Shown: positions 20,985 through 29,927 of the stretch, piece by piece | How positions within the stretch are numbered: position 1 is the stretch's first letter | How the letters are laid out: the number at the start of each line of letters is the position of its first letter | Origin: Natronobacterium gregoryi SP2 | GTDB lineage: Archaea > Halobacteriota > Halobacteria > Halobacteriales > Natrialbaceae | Direction of reading: 5' to 3' | DNA: 64,000 bases | Assembly (NCBI RefSeq): GCF_000230715.2 | Contig: NC_019792.1 | Location: forward strand, 1,178,001 to 1,242,000 | Program-made: the position numbers and the translations under genes | The notes under the pieces: model-generated | The model's database searches: none | Told to the model about the DNA's origin: nothing | Seen by the model: only the letters and a program-made list of their open reading frames with translations

Positions 20985-21924
20985 GGGCTCTGGTGAATCG
21001 CATGACTGCATAGACTTCGACCGTCAGAACTAGGGAGTTGAAGCGGGAAACGGCGGATGCTCTATGTCCAAAATTTCCCGCTTCACTGGGAAGGTCGTGA
21101 CGTTGGCTAAAAGTGCTGTTGGTGGCCGAGGCGAATCCGCCGCCCCGCAGGGTGGCGGCGGATTCGCCGACTACGCCGTCGTTTCGCTGCACTGTCTGCG
21201 GATTTACTTGGAGAAATCCTACCGGGAAGCACTTGACCTGTTGAGCGAGATGCCACAAATACTGGCGGAGATCGGCCTTGAGGAGGCCGATCTCCCTGAT
21301 CACTCTACGCTAGTGAAAGCATTTGATAGGATCAAGATGGCAGTCTGGCGAGTGCTGCTGCGCCTGTCGGCGCAGCTGCACGAGCCATCTGGCCATGCGG
21401 CGATGGATGCGACGTTTTTCGACCGCGAAAACGCGAGCAAACACTACTGCCGACGGACGAATTACCGCGTTCAGACGCTCAAAACAACGGCTCTGGTCGA
21501 TACTGAGTCACAAGCTATCCTCGACGTTCACTGCACAACCAAGAAACGTCACGACACGCAGATCGGCTGGCAACTCGCCCGCCGCAACGCTGGCGAGTTG
21601 CACAGCCTCGCCGCCGACAAAGGCTACGACTGGCAACGGTTCCGTGATAAACTCCGGGAAGAGGACGTAAGACCGCTGATCAAGCATCGAGAGTTCCGTC
21701 CCATCGATCACGCGCATAACGCGCGGATCGATGGGACTCTCTACGGCCAGAGAGCGTTGTCTGAGACCGTCTTCTCGGTGATCAAGCGCACGCTCGGCGA
21801 CGCCGTGCGTGCGCGAAGCTGGTATCGTGAGTTCCGTGAAATCGTCCTAATGTGTGCCGTATACAACATCAAGCGTACCGTCAACTAGCGAAATCAAGCG
21901 CCGTATGGCGATTCACCACGGCCC
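20985..21924 (+). mobile_element. IS5-family insertion sequence
   Basis: About 940 bases with one transposase gene. The left end GGGCTCTGGTGAATCGC pairs with the reverse complement of the right end, GGGCCGTGGTGAATCGC, giving imperfect terminal inverted repeats of about 17-20 bases. TTTGTG flanks it on both sides (20979-20984 and 21925-21930). The match extends to TTTGTGGGG, so the duplication is 6-9 bases and the exact left boundary is uncertain. Intact ends and gene suggest recent or still possible mobility. Confidence 0.85.
21064..21888 (+). CDS. IS5-family transposase
   Basis: DDE transposase of 274 residues. Catalytic acids can be placed at Asp115 (AMDATFFD), Asp185 (AADKGYDW) and Glu234 (SETVFSVIKR), with the Y-R-E-type signature around the last. 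The N-terminal 80 residues contain a helix-turn-helix-like DNA-binding region. The frame is intact, and the gene lies wholly between the inverted repeats with about 80 bases on the left and 35 on the right. Confidence 0.92.
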   Translation: MSKISRFTGKVVTLAKSAVGGRGESAAPQGGGGFADYAVVSLHCLRIYLEKSYREALDLLSEMPQILAEIGLEEADLPDHSTLVKAFDRIKMAVWRVLLRLSAQLHEPSGHAAMDATFFDRENASKHYCRRTNYRVQTLKTTALVDTESQAILDVHCTTKKRHDTQIGWQLARRNAGELHSLAADKGYDWQRFRDKLREEDVRPLIKHREFRPIDHAHNARIDGTLYGQRALSETVFSVIKRTLGDAVRARSWYREFREIVLMCAVYNIKRTVN

Positions 21925-21970
21925 TTTGTGGGGGCGACCCCGCCCCCAGTCACGTGTCGACGTGACACTC

Positions 21971-22055
21971 TCATGCGGTTTGTGTCGGTCAGTTCCGGCG
22001 TGACCGAAGGCGGGCTCGCGGTCGCGCCGGGACATCGGGACAGCAGTTCGTATCA
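21971..22055. repeat. TGATACGG-family palindromic element
   Basis: Runs from TCATGCGGTTTGTGTCGGTC to CAGCAGTTCGTATCA. Inner arms are CCGGCGTGACCG and CGCGGTCGCGCCGG. It lies just right of the insertion sequence and is not next to a stop codon. Confidence 0.75.
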
Positions 22056-22402
22056 CTGGGGCTGGGTCGATGCGACCCACGATGTCAGACTCGAGGAACC
22101 ACCAGTGGTGGTCGGTCCCAGAGTGAGGATGCCAGTCGCTTCGAGTGTCCGACCGCGCGACGTTGGAGACAGTAGTGTGAGGGGTGGGCTCTAGCTGTCT
22201 TCGGGAACCACTCGTCGTCGGGCCCGAAGCCGGTGTCGAACGTGCTGGTGTCGTCTTCGTCCCACTATGGCCTGCAAAAGCAAACGTTTGCAGATCGAGT
22301 GCTGTCAAAACTGTCAGATCAGAATCCAAAGTCGTTCCTGATAAAAAGACACCCCATTATTCGGCACAATATCGATGGGGCGTTCGGACCGACTAGGAAC
22401 GG
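22056..22402. other. Gene-free region upstream of the FMN reductase
   Basis: About 350 bases with no convincing gene. The last 60 bases are AT-richer (AAAAAGACACCCCATTATTC, CACAATATCG) and probably hold the promoter of the downstream reductase. A minus-strand frame (22329 leftwards) is Thr/Ser-rich and runs through the palindromic repeat, so it is not taken as a gene. Confidence 0.4.
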
Positions 22403-24370
22403 ATGAGCGAGTACCACAACGTCTTGCAGTCAGGAACGATCGGTAACGTCGACGTCCGAAATCGGTTAGTAATGCCGCCGATGGGGACGAACTTCGCGGA
22501 CGAAACTGGAGCTGTCACCGATCAGATGCTGGACTATTATGCGGACCGTGCAAGCGGTGGCGCAGGACTGGTGATGGTCGAAGTCGCCGCAGTCGAGTAT
22601 CCTCACGGGAAGGCAATCACACGACAGTTACGCATCGACGACGACGAGTTCGTCTCTGGCCTCTCTCGGCTAGCGGATCGAATTCGAGCCCACGGCGCGG
22701 CGGGATTCATTCAGCTCCATCACGCCGGACGACAAACGACCACCGAAGAGACGGAGGGCCATCAGCCGGTCTCCGCATCGGCGGTTACCGACGAGTTCCT
22801 CGGGACGGAGCCACGGCCACTCGACACAGAGGAAGTCGAAGCACTCGTCGAACGGTTCGCCGAGGCAGCCGACCGTGCACAGCGTGCGGGGTTCGATGGT
22901 GTCGAACTACACGCCGCACACGGGTACCTGGTCGGCCAATTCATGTCGAGTCGAACCAATCGACGGACCGACAGATACGGTGGCGATCTCGAGGACAGGA
23001 TGCGGTTCCCCCTCGAGATCGTCGACGCGATCCGAACACGTGTCGGCGACGAGTTCGGCCTCAGCGTCCGCATCAGTGCCGACGAGTTCGTCGAGGAGGG
23101 GAACGATCTGGAAGACGGCAAACGGGCTGCGAAGTCGTTCGAGGACGCTGGAGTCGACGTCGTCAACGTGAGTTCGGGCACCTACGAGTCGATGCCGCAG
23201 TTGCTCGAGCCGATGGAGTACGAGGAGGCCTGGCGGACACACCTCGCGAGCGAAATCGGTGCCGTCGTCGACGTTCCCACGATTGCTGTCGGTGTGATCA
23301 GACACCCCGACACGATGAACGACGTTCTCACCGACGAGAACATCGACTTCGTGGCGGTCGGACGCGGCCACATCGCCGATCCAGAGATCGGTCGAAAGAT
23401 CGCCGACGGTCGGGCCGAGGCGATCGTCCCCTGTATCAGTTGCAACGTCGGCTGTCTCGACGACGGGATCTTCGCCAGCAACCAAGTCAGTTGCACGGTA
23501 AATCCCGAAGCAGGTCGGGAAGCCGAATTCGACGCAGAGCCACGCATCCGGGAGCAAAAAGACGTTCTCGTCGTCGGTGCTGGCCCTGCCGGCGTCGAGG
23601 CAGCGACGCGTGCAACAGCCCGCGGTCACGATGTGACACTGGCCGAACAAACCGACGACCTCGGTGGACAGCTCACACTTGCCGCGGCAACGCCAGGGAA
23701 AGAGAAGATCGACTGGTTGTGCAACCACCTCGAGACGAAACTCGATGCAGCGCCGGTCGACGTACAGTTCGGGGCGCGGATAACTGTCGACGACGTACGG
23801 GAGGCTGCTCCGGATGTCGTCGTAGTGGCGACCGGCGCACGCCCGCTGGTCCCCGCCATCGAGGGTATCGACCGGGAGCACGTCTGTCACACGTGGGATC
23901 TGCTCGCGGACGAAACCACCGTCGAGGGCGACACTGTCGTCGTGATCGGCGCTGGAAAAACCGGCTGTGAAACTGCAGAACAGCTCGCAGCAAACGGACA
24001 CACGGTCTCCGTCCTCGAAATGCGTGAGGAGGGCGCGCCGGGAGTGGAACGAGCCTCCCAGGCCGACGCCAGCGATCGATTCGCCGACGACGATCGGATC
24101 ACGATCCACACCGACCGGCGAGTGACAGAGATTGCGCCAGAGCAGGTAATCACCGACGGCGGGAAGACGTTCGACGCCGACACTGTCGTGCTTGCGACCG
24201 GCAGCGAACCCAACGACGAACTCGTCGACGAGCTAACCGACCTGGATCTAGACATCTACGTGGCTGGCGACGCCAAGAGTCCAAACGGTATCCACACCGC
24301 TATTCACGACGGCTGTGAGATCGGTCGGTCGATCGGAGCACGCGAGCCGACAGTAAGTCCGAAACAGTGA
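22403..24370 (+). CDS. NADH:flavin oxidoreductase / 2,4-dienoyl-CoA reductase family
   Basis: 655-residue soluble flavoprotein of the old yellow enzyme type with a fused FAD/NAD(P) domain. Residues 1-340 form the FMN barrel (LVMPPMGTNFAD; HAAHGYLVGQF). Cysteines 344, 347, 351 and 364 (CISCNVGC then SCTVNP) are the expected 4Fe-4S ligands. Two Rossmann motifs follow (VVGAGPAGVEAA near 389, VVIGAGKTGCETA near 512). This architecture matches bacterial DCR/BaiH-like enzymes that reduce enoyl-CoA or other activated double bonds. The substrate cannot be read from the sequence. It stands alone, with repeats upstream and serS convergent downstream. Confidence 0.88.
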   Translation: MSEYHNVLQSGTIGNVDVRNRLVMPPMGTNFADETGAVTDQMLDYYADRASGGAGLVMVEVAAVEYPHGKAITRQLRIDDDEFVSGLSRLADRIRAHGAAGFIQLHHAGRQTTTEETEGHQPVSASAVTDEFLGTEPRPLDTEEVEALVERFAEAADRAQRAGFDGVELHAAHGYLVGQFMSSRTNRRTDRYGGDLEDRMRFPLEIVDAIRTRVGDEFGLSVRISADEFVEEGNDLEDGKRAAKSFEDAGVDVVNVSSGTYESMPQLLEPMEYEEAWRTHLASEIGAVVDVPTIAVGVIRHPDTMNDVLTDENIDFVAVGRGHIADPEIGRKIADGRAEAIVPCISCNVGCLDDGIFASNQVSCTVNPEAGREAEFDAEPRIREQKDVLVVGAGPAGVEAATRATARGHDVTLAEQTDDLGGQLTLAAATPGKEKIDWLCNHLETKLDAAPVDVQFGARITVDDVREAAPDVVVVATGARPLVPAIEGIDREHVCHTWDLLADETTVEGDTVVVIGAGKTGCETAEQLAANGHTVSVLEMREEGAPGVERASQADASDRFADDDRITIHTDRRVTEIAPEQVITDGGKTFDADTVVLATGSEPNDELVDELTDLDLDIYVAGDAKSPNGIHTAIHDGCEIGRSIGAREPTVSPKQ

Positions 24371-24508
24371 GTCGACTGGAATCGTCACCTGTGAGCGAGC
24401 GTGAGTTGCGCTCCGCCAGACGGCCATCCGGCGGCTGCTGTGTCGGTCGAACGACGAGTGCCGTGAGCCACCACGAGAGCGAGAACGGAACAGAAGCGTG
24501 ACGAACTA

Positions 24509-25888
24509 TTACTCGCGTTCGCCCGCACCCAGTGCGCTCTCGCCGACCTTCTCGTGGCCCTCGATGACATCCTGGCCGTCCATGTACGGGCGCAGCGCCT
24601 CGGGGATCGTCACCGTTCCGTCCTCGTTCTGGTAGTACTCGAGGATAGCGACCATCACTCGCGGAAGCGCCAGACCCGAGGCGTTCAGCGTGTGGAGGTA
24701 TTCGGCACTCTCGTGGCGCTCGGGCCGGTAGCGAAGGCCGGCACGTCGAGCCTGGAAGTCCTCGAAGTTCGACGCCGACGAGACCTCGAGCCAGCGACCG
24801 CCGCGGTCGGGGCCGTCCTCCATGTCGTCGCCGGGTGCCCAGACTTCGATGTCGTAGGTTTTGGCGCTGGCGAACGTGAGATCGCCGGTACAGAGTTCGA
24901 GAATGCGATACGGTAACCCGAGCCGACGGAGGACTTCTTCGGCCTCGTCGAGCAGTTCCTCGAGTCGGTCGTAGCTGTCCTCGGGTTCGACGAAGTTGAC
25001 GAGTTCGACCTTGTTGAACTGGTGGACGCGGACGATGCCGCGGGTTTCGGTGCCGTGTTCGCCTGCCTCGCGCCGGAAGTTCGGTGTGTAGGCCTGGTGT
25101 TTCAGTGGGAGGTCGTCCTGGAGGAGGATGTCGTCGGCGTACATGTTGGTGACGGGAACCTCCGCGGTCGGACAGAGCCAGAGGTCGTCGTCTTCGTACT
25201 CCTCGTCGTTGCTCCCGCCGAGTCGGTACGCGTCGTCGGCGAATTTGGGGAGTTGGCCGGTGCCACGCATCGACTCGCTTTTGACGGGTACCGGTGGAAA
25301 GAGATCGATATAGCCCTGTTCGCGGTGAACGTCCAGCATGAACTGGACCAGGGCGTGCTCTAAGCGCGCGCCGTCACCCTTGAGGAAGTAAAAGCCCGAC
25401 CCGGTCGTTTTAGCGCCGCGGGCCTCGTCGATGATGTCCAGTTCCTCGCCGAGGTCGTAGTGAGGTGTCACCTCCTCGGGTAGGTCGCGCAGGGCGTCGA
25501 ACCCCCAGCGTCGGTCCTCGACGTTGTGTCGCTCGTCGACGCCGAGTGGGACGCTCTCGTGGGGAATCTGTGGCATCTCGAGCATTCGTTGCTCGAGTTC
25601 GGTCTGGAGTTCGGCGGCTTCGGTCTCGACGTCGTGAATCTCTGCTTTCAGCTCCTTCGATTTCTCGATGGCCTCGTCTTTTTCGTCCTGTTTCCCCTCC
25701 GAGACGAGTGTACCGATCCGTTCGGTAATCTCGTTTCGGTCGTGGCGCAGTTCGTCGCCGCGGGCTTTCAGCTCCCGCCACCGCTCGTCGAGTTCGAGAA
25801 TCTCGTCGAAGTCGACGTCGGCACCCCGGTCGTCGAGGGCGTCGCGGACCTCGTCGGGGTTCTCTCGTAGATACGTCCGGTCGAGCAT
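24509..25888 (-). CDS. serS: Seryl-tRNA synthetase
   Basis: Class II aminoacyl-tRNA synthetase charging tRNA-Ser, 459 residues, of the common bacterial-type SerRS rather than the rare methanogen form. The N-terminal antiparallel coiled coil (about residues 25-110) binds the tRNA long arm. Motif 2 is FRREAGEHGTETRG near residue 272, and motif 3 is near SNFEDFQARRAGLRYR and the Ala-Leu-Pro-Arg-Val end. ATG 25888 (MLDRTYLREN) matches the family; the upstream TTG adds five residues. Confidence 0.97.
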   Translation of the reverse strand: MLDRTYLRENPDEVRDALDDRGADVDFDEILELDERWRELKARGDELRHDRNEITERIGTLVSEGKQDEKDEAIEKSKELKAEIHDVETEAAELQTELEQRMLEMPQIPHESVPLGVDERHNVEDRRWGFDALRDLPEEVTPHYDLGEELDIIDEARGAKTTGSGFYFLKGDGARLEHALVQFMLDVHREQGYIDLFPPVPVKSESMRGTGQLPKFADDAYRLGGSNDEEYEDDDLWLCPTAEVPVTNMYADDILLQDDLPLKHQAYTPNFRREAGEHGTETRGIVRVHQFNKVELVNFVEPEDSYDRLEELLDEAEEVLRRLGLPYRILELCTGDLTFASAKTYDIEVWAPGDDMEDGPDRGGRWLEVSSASNFEDFQARRAGLRYRPERHESAEYLHTLNASGLALPRVMVAILEYYQNEDGTVTIPEALRPYMDGQDVIEGHEKVGESALGAGERE

Positions 25889-25982
25889 TAGGGATTGATT
25901 CAAGGCGGCCGTCCAAAACCGTATCGGAAGTCAGTGCTACCGAGCGGCAAACGTTTTTTGGGTCGGCAAAGAGTTTCTAGGT

Positions 25983-27188
25983 ATGGATCCGCTCGAGGGT
26001 GAAGCGTCGGTATCGATCGAGTACGAGCCAGTCAACGTCAAAGACGTGCTCGTCGAGATGAAAGACACGGCGGAGCTGTTGATAGATCTCTCTTATTCTG
26101 CCGTGTTGCACTCGAGCGAGGAGATCGCCCGAGAGGTGCTGCGTCTCGAAGAGCGAATGGACGTCCTCGAGATGCGGGCACGGATGGGGCTGATGATGGC
26201 CGTCCGAAATCCGGACGACGCCGAGCAGCTCGCACCCGTCCTCGGTATCGTCGCTGCCGCGGACGACGTCAGCGACGCCGCCGGCGACATCGCCAAGATC
26301 GTACTCGAAGATATCGGTCTTCCCGAGGCAATGCGGGCGGCGCTTCCCGAGGCCGTCGAGACGCTCGTCCGTGGCGTCGTCGATCCCGACTCGGCGTACG
26401 TCGATCGAACGCTCGCGGCGATCGACCTCGAGTCCGAGACCGGCGTCCGCGTGATTGCGCTTCGCCGTGGGGACGAGTGGTTGCTCAATCCCGGTCCCGA
26501 GACGGCGATCAGGGCCGACGATGTCGCACTCTTGCGTGGCCCGGACGTCGCGATCGGCGACGTCTGCGAGACGATGACCGGGACGACCGACGAGCCGCCC
26601 GTCACCGACACGCCCGGCGTGGAAGATCTCGAGCGGGCAGTCGACACCATCGTCCACATGAAGAACCTCTCGGAGCTCGCGGTCGATCTGGCCTACAGCG
26701 CCGTCCTCTTCGACAGCGAGCCGCTGGCGGAGGAGGTTCGGAATCTGGAGGTCGAGGTCGACGCCCTCGAGTCGCGGTTCGAGGCGTGGACGCTCCGGGC
26801 GGCCGCAGACGCCCCCGATCCGATCGCGCTCCGTGGACTGATCCACCTGGGTAGCGCCACCGAGGTCATCAGCGACGCTGCGATCGACATCAGCGAGGGC
26901 GTCCTCCGAGAGATCGACGTCCATCCAGTCGTCCAGTTGGCCGTCGAAGAGAGCGACGAGATCATCACTCGCGTCGAGGTCGACCCCAGCAGCGACCTCG
27001 ACGGAACCGCGATCGTCGGCGGCGTCCCCAATACCGAGTCGACGATGTCCGTAATCGCCATCAGACGACCGGGCGATGGCTGGTTGCTGGTTGGCGACGC
27101 CGACGCCGAAATTCGGGGCGACGACGTCCTCATCTCGAAGGGGACGCGAACGGCCGCGGCGGCGTTCGAGGAGTTAGCAGCGAGCTAG
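25983..27188 (+). CDS. Cytosolic regulator with duplicated PhoU and TrkA-C domains
   Basis: 401 residues consisting of two copies of a PhoU-like helical domain followed by a TrkA-C-like domain. The repeats are visible by comparing VKDVLVEMKDTAELLIDLSYSAVL (start near residue 19) with IVHMKNLSELAVDLAYSAVL (near 222), and VIALRRGDEWLLNPG with VIAIRRPGDGWLLVGD. The combination corresponds to COG3273-type proteins. There is no pore or TM, so it is probably a ligand-sensing partner of a cation transporter. MgtE-type transporters lie 5-8 kb downstream, which would fit, but no direct operon link exists. It is divergent from serS. Confidence 0.82.
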   Translation: MDPLEGEASVSIEYEPVNVKDVLVEMKDTAELLIDLSYSAVLHSSEEIAREVLRLEERMDVLEMRARMGLMMAVRNPDDAEQLAPVLGIVAAADDVSDAAGDIAKIVLEDIGLPEAMRAALPEAVETLVRGVVDPDSAYVDRTLAAIDLESETGVRVIALRRGDEWLLNPGPETAIRADDVALLRGPDVAIGDVCETMTGTTDEPPVTDTPGVEDLERAVDTIVHMKNLSELAVDLAYSAVLFDSEPLAEEVRNLEVEVDALESRFEAWTLRAAADAPDPIALRGLIHLGSATEVISDAAIDISEGVLREIDVHPVVQLAVEESDEIITRVEVDPSSDLDGTAIVGGVPNTESTMSVIAIRRPGDGWLLVGDADAEIRGDDVLISKGTRTAAAAFEELAAS

Positions 27189-27374
27189 CTCCGATGTATC
27201 GACCGACGAACCGAAAGAGAGGCTCACGCCGCTCGAGTCGCTGGCGCGTACGATCGAGTTACGGATCGAACGGACACCGATAGCGTCTCGGTTGCCATCG
27301 TAAGCGCGGTGACCAGTGTGCCGTCTCCGGATACCAACCAGTTACTTTTTGAACTGGGGGATGGGGCTCCGCCC
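27189..27374 (+). promoter_or_regulatory. Upstream region of the ATP-grasp cassette
   Basis: A 186-base gap. AGTTACTTTTTGAACTGG at 27341-27358 is the only AT-rich stretch and lies about 25 bases before the ATG at 27375. It is a plausible TATA/initiation region for a leaderless transcript, and a reason not to use the GTG at 27309, which would place this stretch inside the coding region. Confidence 0.4.
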
Positions 27375-28598
27375 ATGCACGCGGCTCCACCGACGGTCCT
27401 CCTGCTCGACGGCGATTACGACAACGCGCTGGCGATCGCAACGGAACTTAGCGAGGATCTCGAGGCGACGGTGGTCGGCGTCGGGACGACCCCACACAGC
27501 AGACTGCTGCGCTCGACGTACTGCGACGCCGGCCGGGTGCTCCCGCCGCCCGACGATCCGGACTATCCCCGGGCACTGCTCGAGACGATCGAACGGGATC
27601 GGCCCGACGTCGTGCTCCCGGTGGGCTACGACTCGATGGCGGCGACCCAGTCGATCCGGAAGGCGATCCCCGACGACGTCGCACTCTGTCTTCCCTCTGA
27701 AGCGGCCTTCAACGCCGCGGCGGACAAAGGGGAGACGTTACGGCTGGGGCGGCGGCTGGGCCTCGAGACGCCGGCGGAGTACTCGGACGTCGTGGCAGAC
27801 CTCGAGGCGGACGGCCGACCGACTCCGGACGGCGTTCTCCCGTTTCCGGTCTTCCTGAAAGCCCGCTGGGAGAACGGCGGCGTGACGACGACACCGGTCG
27901 ACGAACCGGGCGCGTTCTGGGACGGCTACGATCGGATCGCGGCCGCTGCGCCGGACGGCGACGTGCTGGTCCAGGAGTACGTCGACGGCACCGGCTCGAC
28001 CCACGCCTGTGGACTGCTCTGTATCGACGGCGAGGTCGAACTCACGATGACCCACGAAGAACTCCGGTCGGTGCCCCGTCACGGCGGCAGTGGGACCCAC
28101 CTCCGACTCGGGCCGGACGCTGCGGTCGCAACGGCCGCACGGCAGTTGCTCGAGGAGATCGGCTGGCACGGCATCGCGCTCGTCGAGTTCAAGCGCCGGG
28201 CCGACGGGACGCCGGTGCTGATGGAGATCAATCCGAAGTTCTGGGCGTCTTACGCGCTGGCAAGCGAGTTCGGCTACCGGTTCGCCTCGACGCTGGTCGC
28301 CGATCGGCTCGAGCTCGATCTCGAATTGCCGATCGGCTCGCCGGAATCGAGCGGCGAGATGGTGTTCCCGCTCCGGGAACTGCAGTTCGCAGCGAAAAAC
28401 AGGGATCGTGAGACGCTCCGAGAGGTGCTCTCGACGCTGTCGACGCGCGGTGCGGCCTGGGACGTCGAACCGACCGACCTCGGCGCGTGGTTGACGCCGC
28501 CAGCGTCACTCGTAGAGCGGCTTCCGGAGTCCGCAAGGCGATCCACGACGGAGCGGACGGTAACGGAACCGACGAAACCGATACGGAGCCGACGATGA
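27375..28598 (+). CDS. ATP-grasp family carboxylate-amine ligase
   Basis: 407-residue ATP-grasp enzyme. An N-terminal Rossmann-like pre-ATP-grasp domain (VLLLDGDYDNALAIATEL) is followed by ATP-grasp lobes. The metal-binding EINPKFW motif lies near residue 284 and a KARWENGG-type loop near 162. The family joins a carboxylate, via acyl phosphate, to an amine. Its stop overlaps the next gene by four bases (ATGA), and the third gene of the group is FemAB-like, so peptide or amide bond formation on a cell-surface molecule is a reasonable but unproved role. The substrate is unknown. Confidence 0.75.
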   Translation: MHAAPPTVLLLDGDYDNALAIATELSEDLEATVVGVGTTPHSRLLRSTYCDAGRVLPPPDDPDYPRALLETIERDRPDVVLPVGYDSMAATQSIRKAIPDDVALCLPSEAAFNAAADKGETLRLGRRLGLETPAEYSDVVADLEADGRPTPDGVLPFPVFLKARWENGGVTTTPVDEPGAFWDGYDRIAAAAPDGDVLVQEYVDGTGSTHACGLLCIDGEVELTMTHEELRSVPRHGGSGTHLRLGPDAAVATAARQLLEEIGWHGIALVEFKRRADGTPVLMEINPKFWASYALASEFGYRFASTLVADRLELDLELPIGSPESSGEMVFPLRELQFAAKNRDRETLREVLSTLSTRGAAWDVEPTDLGAWLTPPASLVERLPESARRSTTERTVTEPTKPIRSRR

Positions 28599-29833
28599 CC
28601 GCGACGCAAACGACCGAGCCACGAGACGTCGAATCGACCTCGAGAGCCCCGATCGTCAGTCTGTGCCGCGAGACGCTTGCGTACGCACGCGAGCGAGACT
28701 ACACCGGTTGGGACTACGCAGACGGGCTGAGCAGCGCTTCCCTCCAGAAACTCCCGTTCGAGAGCAAACTGCTGAACCTCGCGGTCCAGGAGGGAATCAA
28801 GCGAGCACCGGTCAACCTGCGTCCGTACTTCAGTGTCGAGCAACGGCGCAACTACAAGGGCGCGGCGCTGTTCGCGATGGCGAACCTCGACGTCTACGCC
28901 CTGACCGGCGAGGAAACGTACGCTCGAGAGGCACGGAACCTCGTCGAGTGGTTGCTCGCGGCGGACAACGACTGGTGTCGCGGCTTCTGTGGCGGCGGGC
29001 ACAGACACCCCCTGCAGGACCTCTCGAGCGAGACGGCGTCGACGCCGGGCGAGGTGTCGGGGGTCGTCTCGACCTGCTACGCGGTGCAGGCGCTGCTCCA
29101 GGCAGCGGACGTCCTCGAGGAACCGGAGTACGCTCGGGTCGCGCGGACGACGACCGAGTTCGTCTTCGAGAGCCTCGACTACACCGAGTGTAACGAGGGT
29201 GCCCGGATCAACTACACGGCCGAAAACGGTGGGAAAAACGAGGCGAGCGCACCCTATACCCTCAATGCGAACGCGCTGGGCGCGCGGCTCCTGCTCGAAC
29301 TCGGAGCACACTTCGACGAGCAACGGTGGTGCGAGGCAGGCGAGGCGATCCTCGACTACGTCGCGAGCAAGCAGACGGCGACCGGCGGCTGGATGTACAC
29401 CGATCCGCCGACGGCCTCTCACCTCTCGATGGACAACTTCCACAACGGCTTCATCCTCGAGTCGCTGCTCCGGTACCGAGAACTTGCGGACTCGAGTCGG
29501 TTCGACGCGACGATCGACCGTGGACTGTCGTTCTACCGGGCGGAACTGTTCGCGGACGACGGCGCGCCAAACTGGGACGAGTCGAGCGCGTACCCCCAAG
29601 ACACTCACGCGGCTGCCCAGGGGATAATCACGTTCACCGCGGCCGGCGACCTCGAGTTCGCCCGCCGCATTATCGACTGGACGACCGACGCGCTGTATGC
29701 GGGTGACGGTCAGTTCTACTACCAGCAGCGACGGTTCTATACGAAACGGTTCACCCTGATGCGGTGGTGCCAGGCCTGGATGGCCTACGCGCTGTCGACG
29801 TACGAGAGGGCGCGCCGGGACAGGCAGGTGTAA
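28595..29833 (+). CDS. Six-hairpin glycosidase-like protein of unknown function
   Basis: 412-residue soluble protein rich in repeated helical pairs (GEETYAREARNLVEWLLAAD; FILESLLRYRELAD), as in (alpha/alpha)6 barrels of glycoside hydrolases, lyases and epimerases. There is no signal peptide and only amphipathic helices, so it is cytoplasmic. Relatives, as I remember, are often labelled antibiotic ABC transporter permease, but no membrane segment supports that. Conserved-looking aromatic/acidic positions include GFCGGGHRHPLQD near residues 131-143. The four-base ATGA overlap with the ATP-grasp gene implies coupling. Confidence 0.6.
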   Translation: MTATQTTEPRDVESTSRAPIVSLCRETLAYARERDYTGWDYADGLSSASLQKLPFESKLLNLAVQEGIKRAPVNLRPYFSVEQRRNYKGAALFAMANLDVYALTGEETYAREARNLVEWLLAADNDWCRGFCGGGHRHPLQDLSSETASTPGEVSGVVSTCYAVQALLQAADVLEEPEYARVARTTTEFVFESLDYTECNEGARINYTAENGGKNEASAPYTLNANALGARLLLELGAHFDEQRWCEAGEAILDYVASKQTATGGWMYTDPPTASHLSMDNFHNGFILESLLRYRELADSSRFDATIDRGLSFYRAELFADDGAPNWDESSAYPQDTHAAAQGIITFTAAGDLEFARRIIDWTTDALYAGDGQFYYQQRRFYTKRFTLMRWCQAWMAYALSTYERARRDRQV

Positions 29834-29927
29834 GCGACCAATACACCCCGTCGTCGACGTGTACGAGCCACCAAACGAGGGGTAGTGTGAACGTAGTTAT
29901 GGGAAATTACCTGAAAGGGTCGGCACG

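Noticed and set aside
21913-22329. 138-codon minus-strand frame right of the IS
   Set aside because: Thr/Ser/Arg-rich and passes through the TGATACGG palindrome and the IS edge, so it is unlikely to be a gene.
27309-27374. 22-residue N-terminal extension of the ATP-grasp protein from GTG 27309
   Set aside because: It would place the only promoter-like AT-rich stretch inside the gene and adds residues unlike the start of the pre-ATP-grasp domain.
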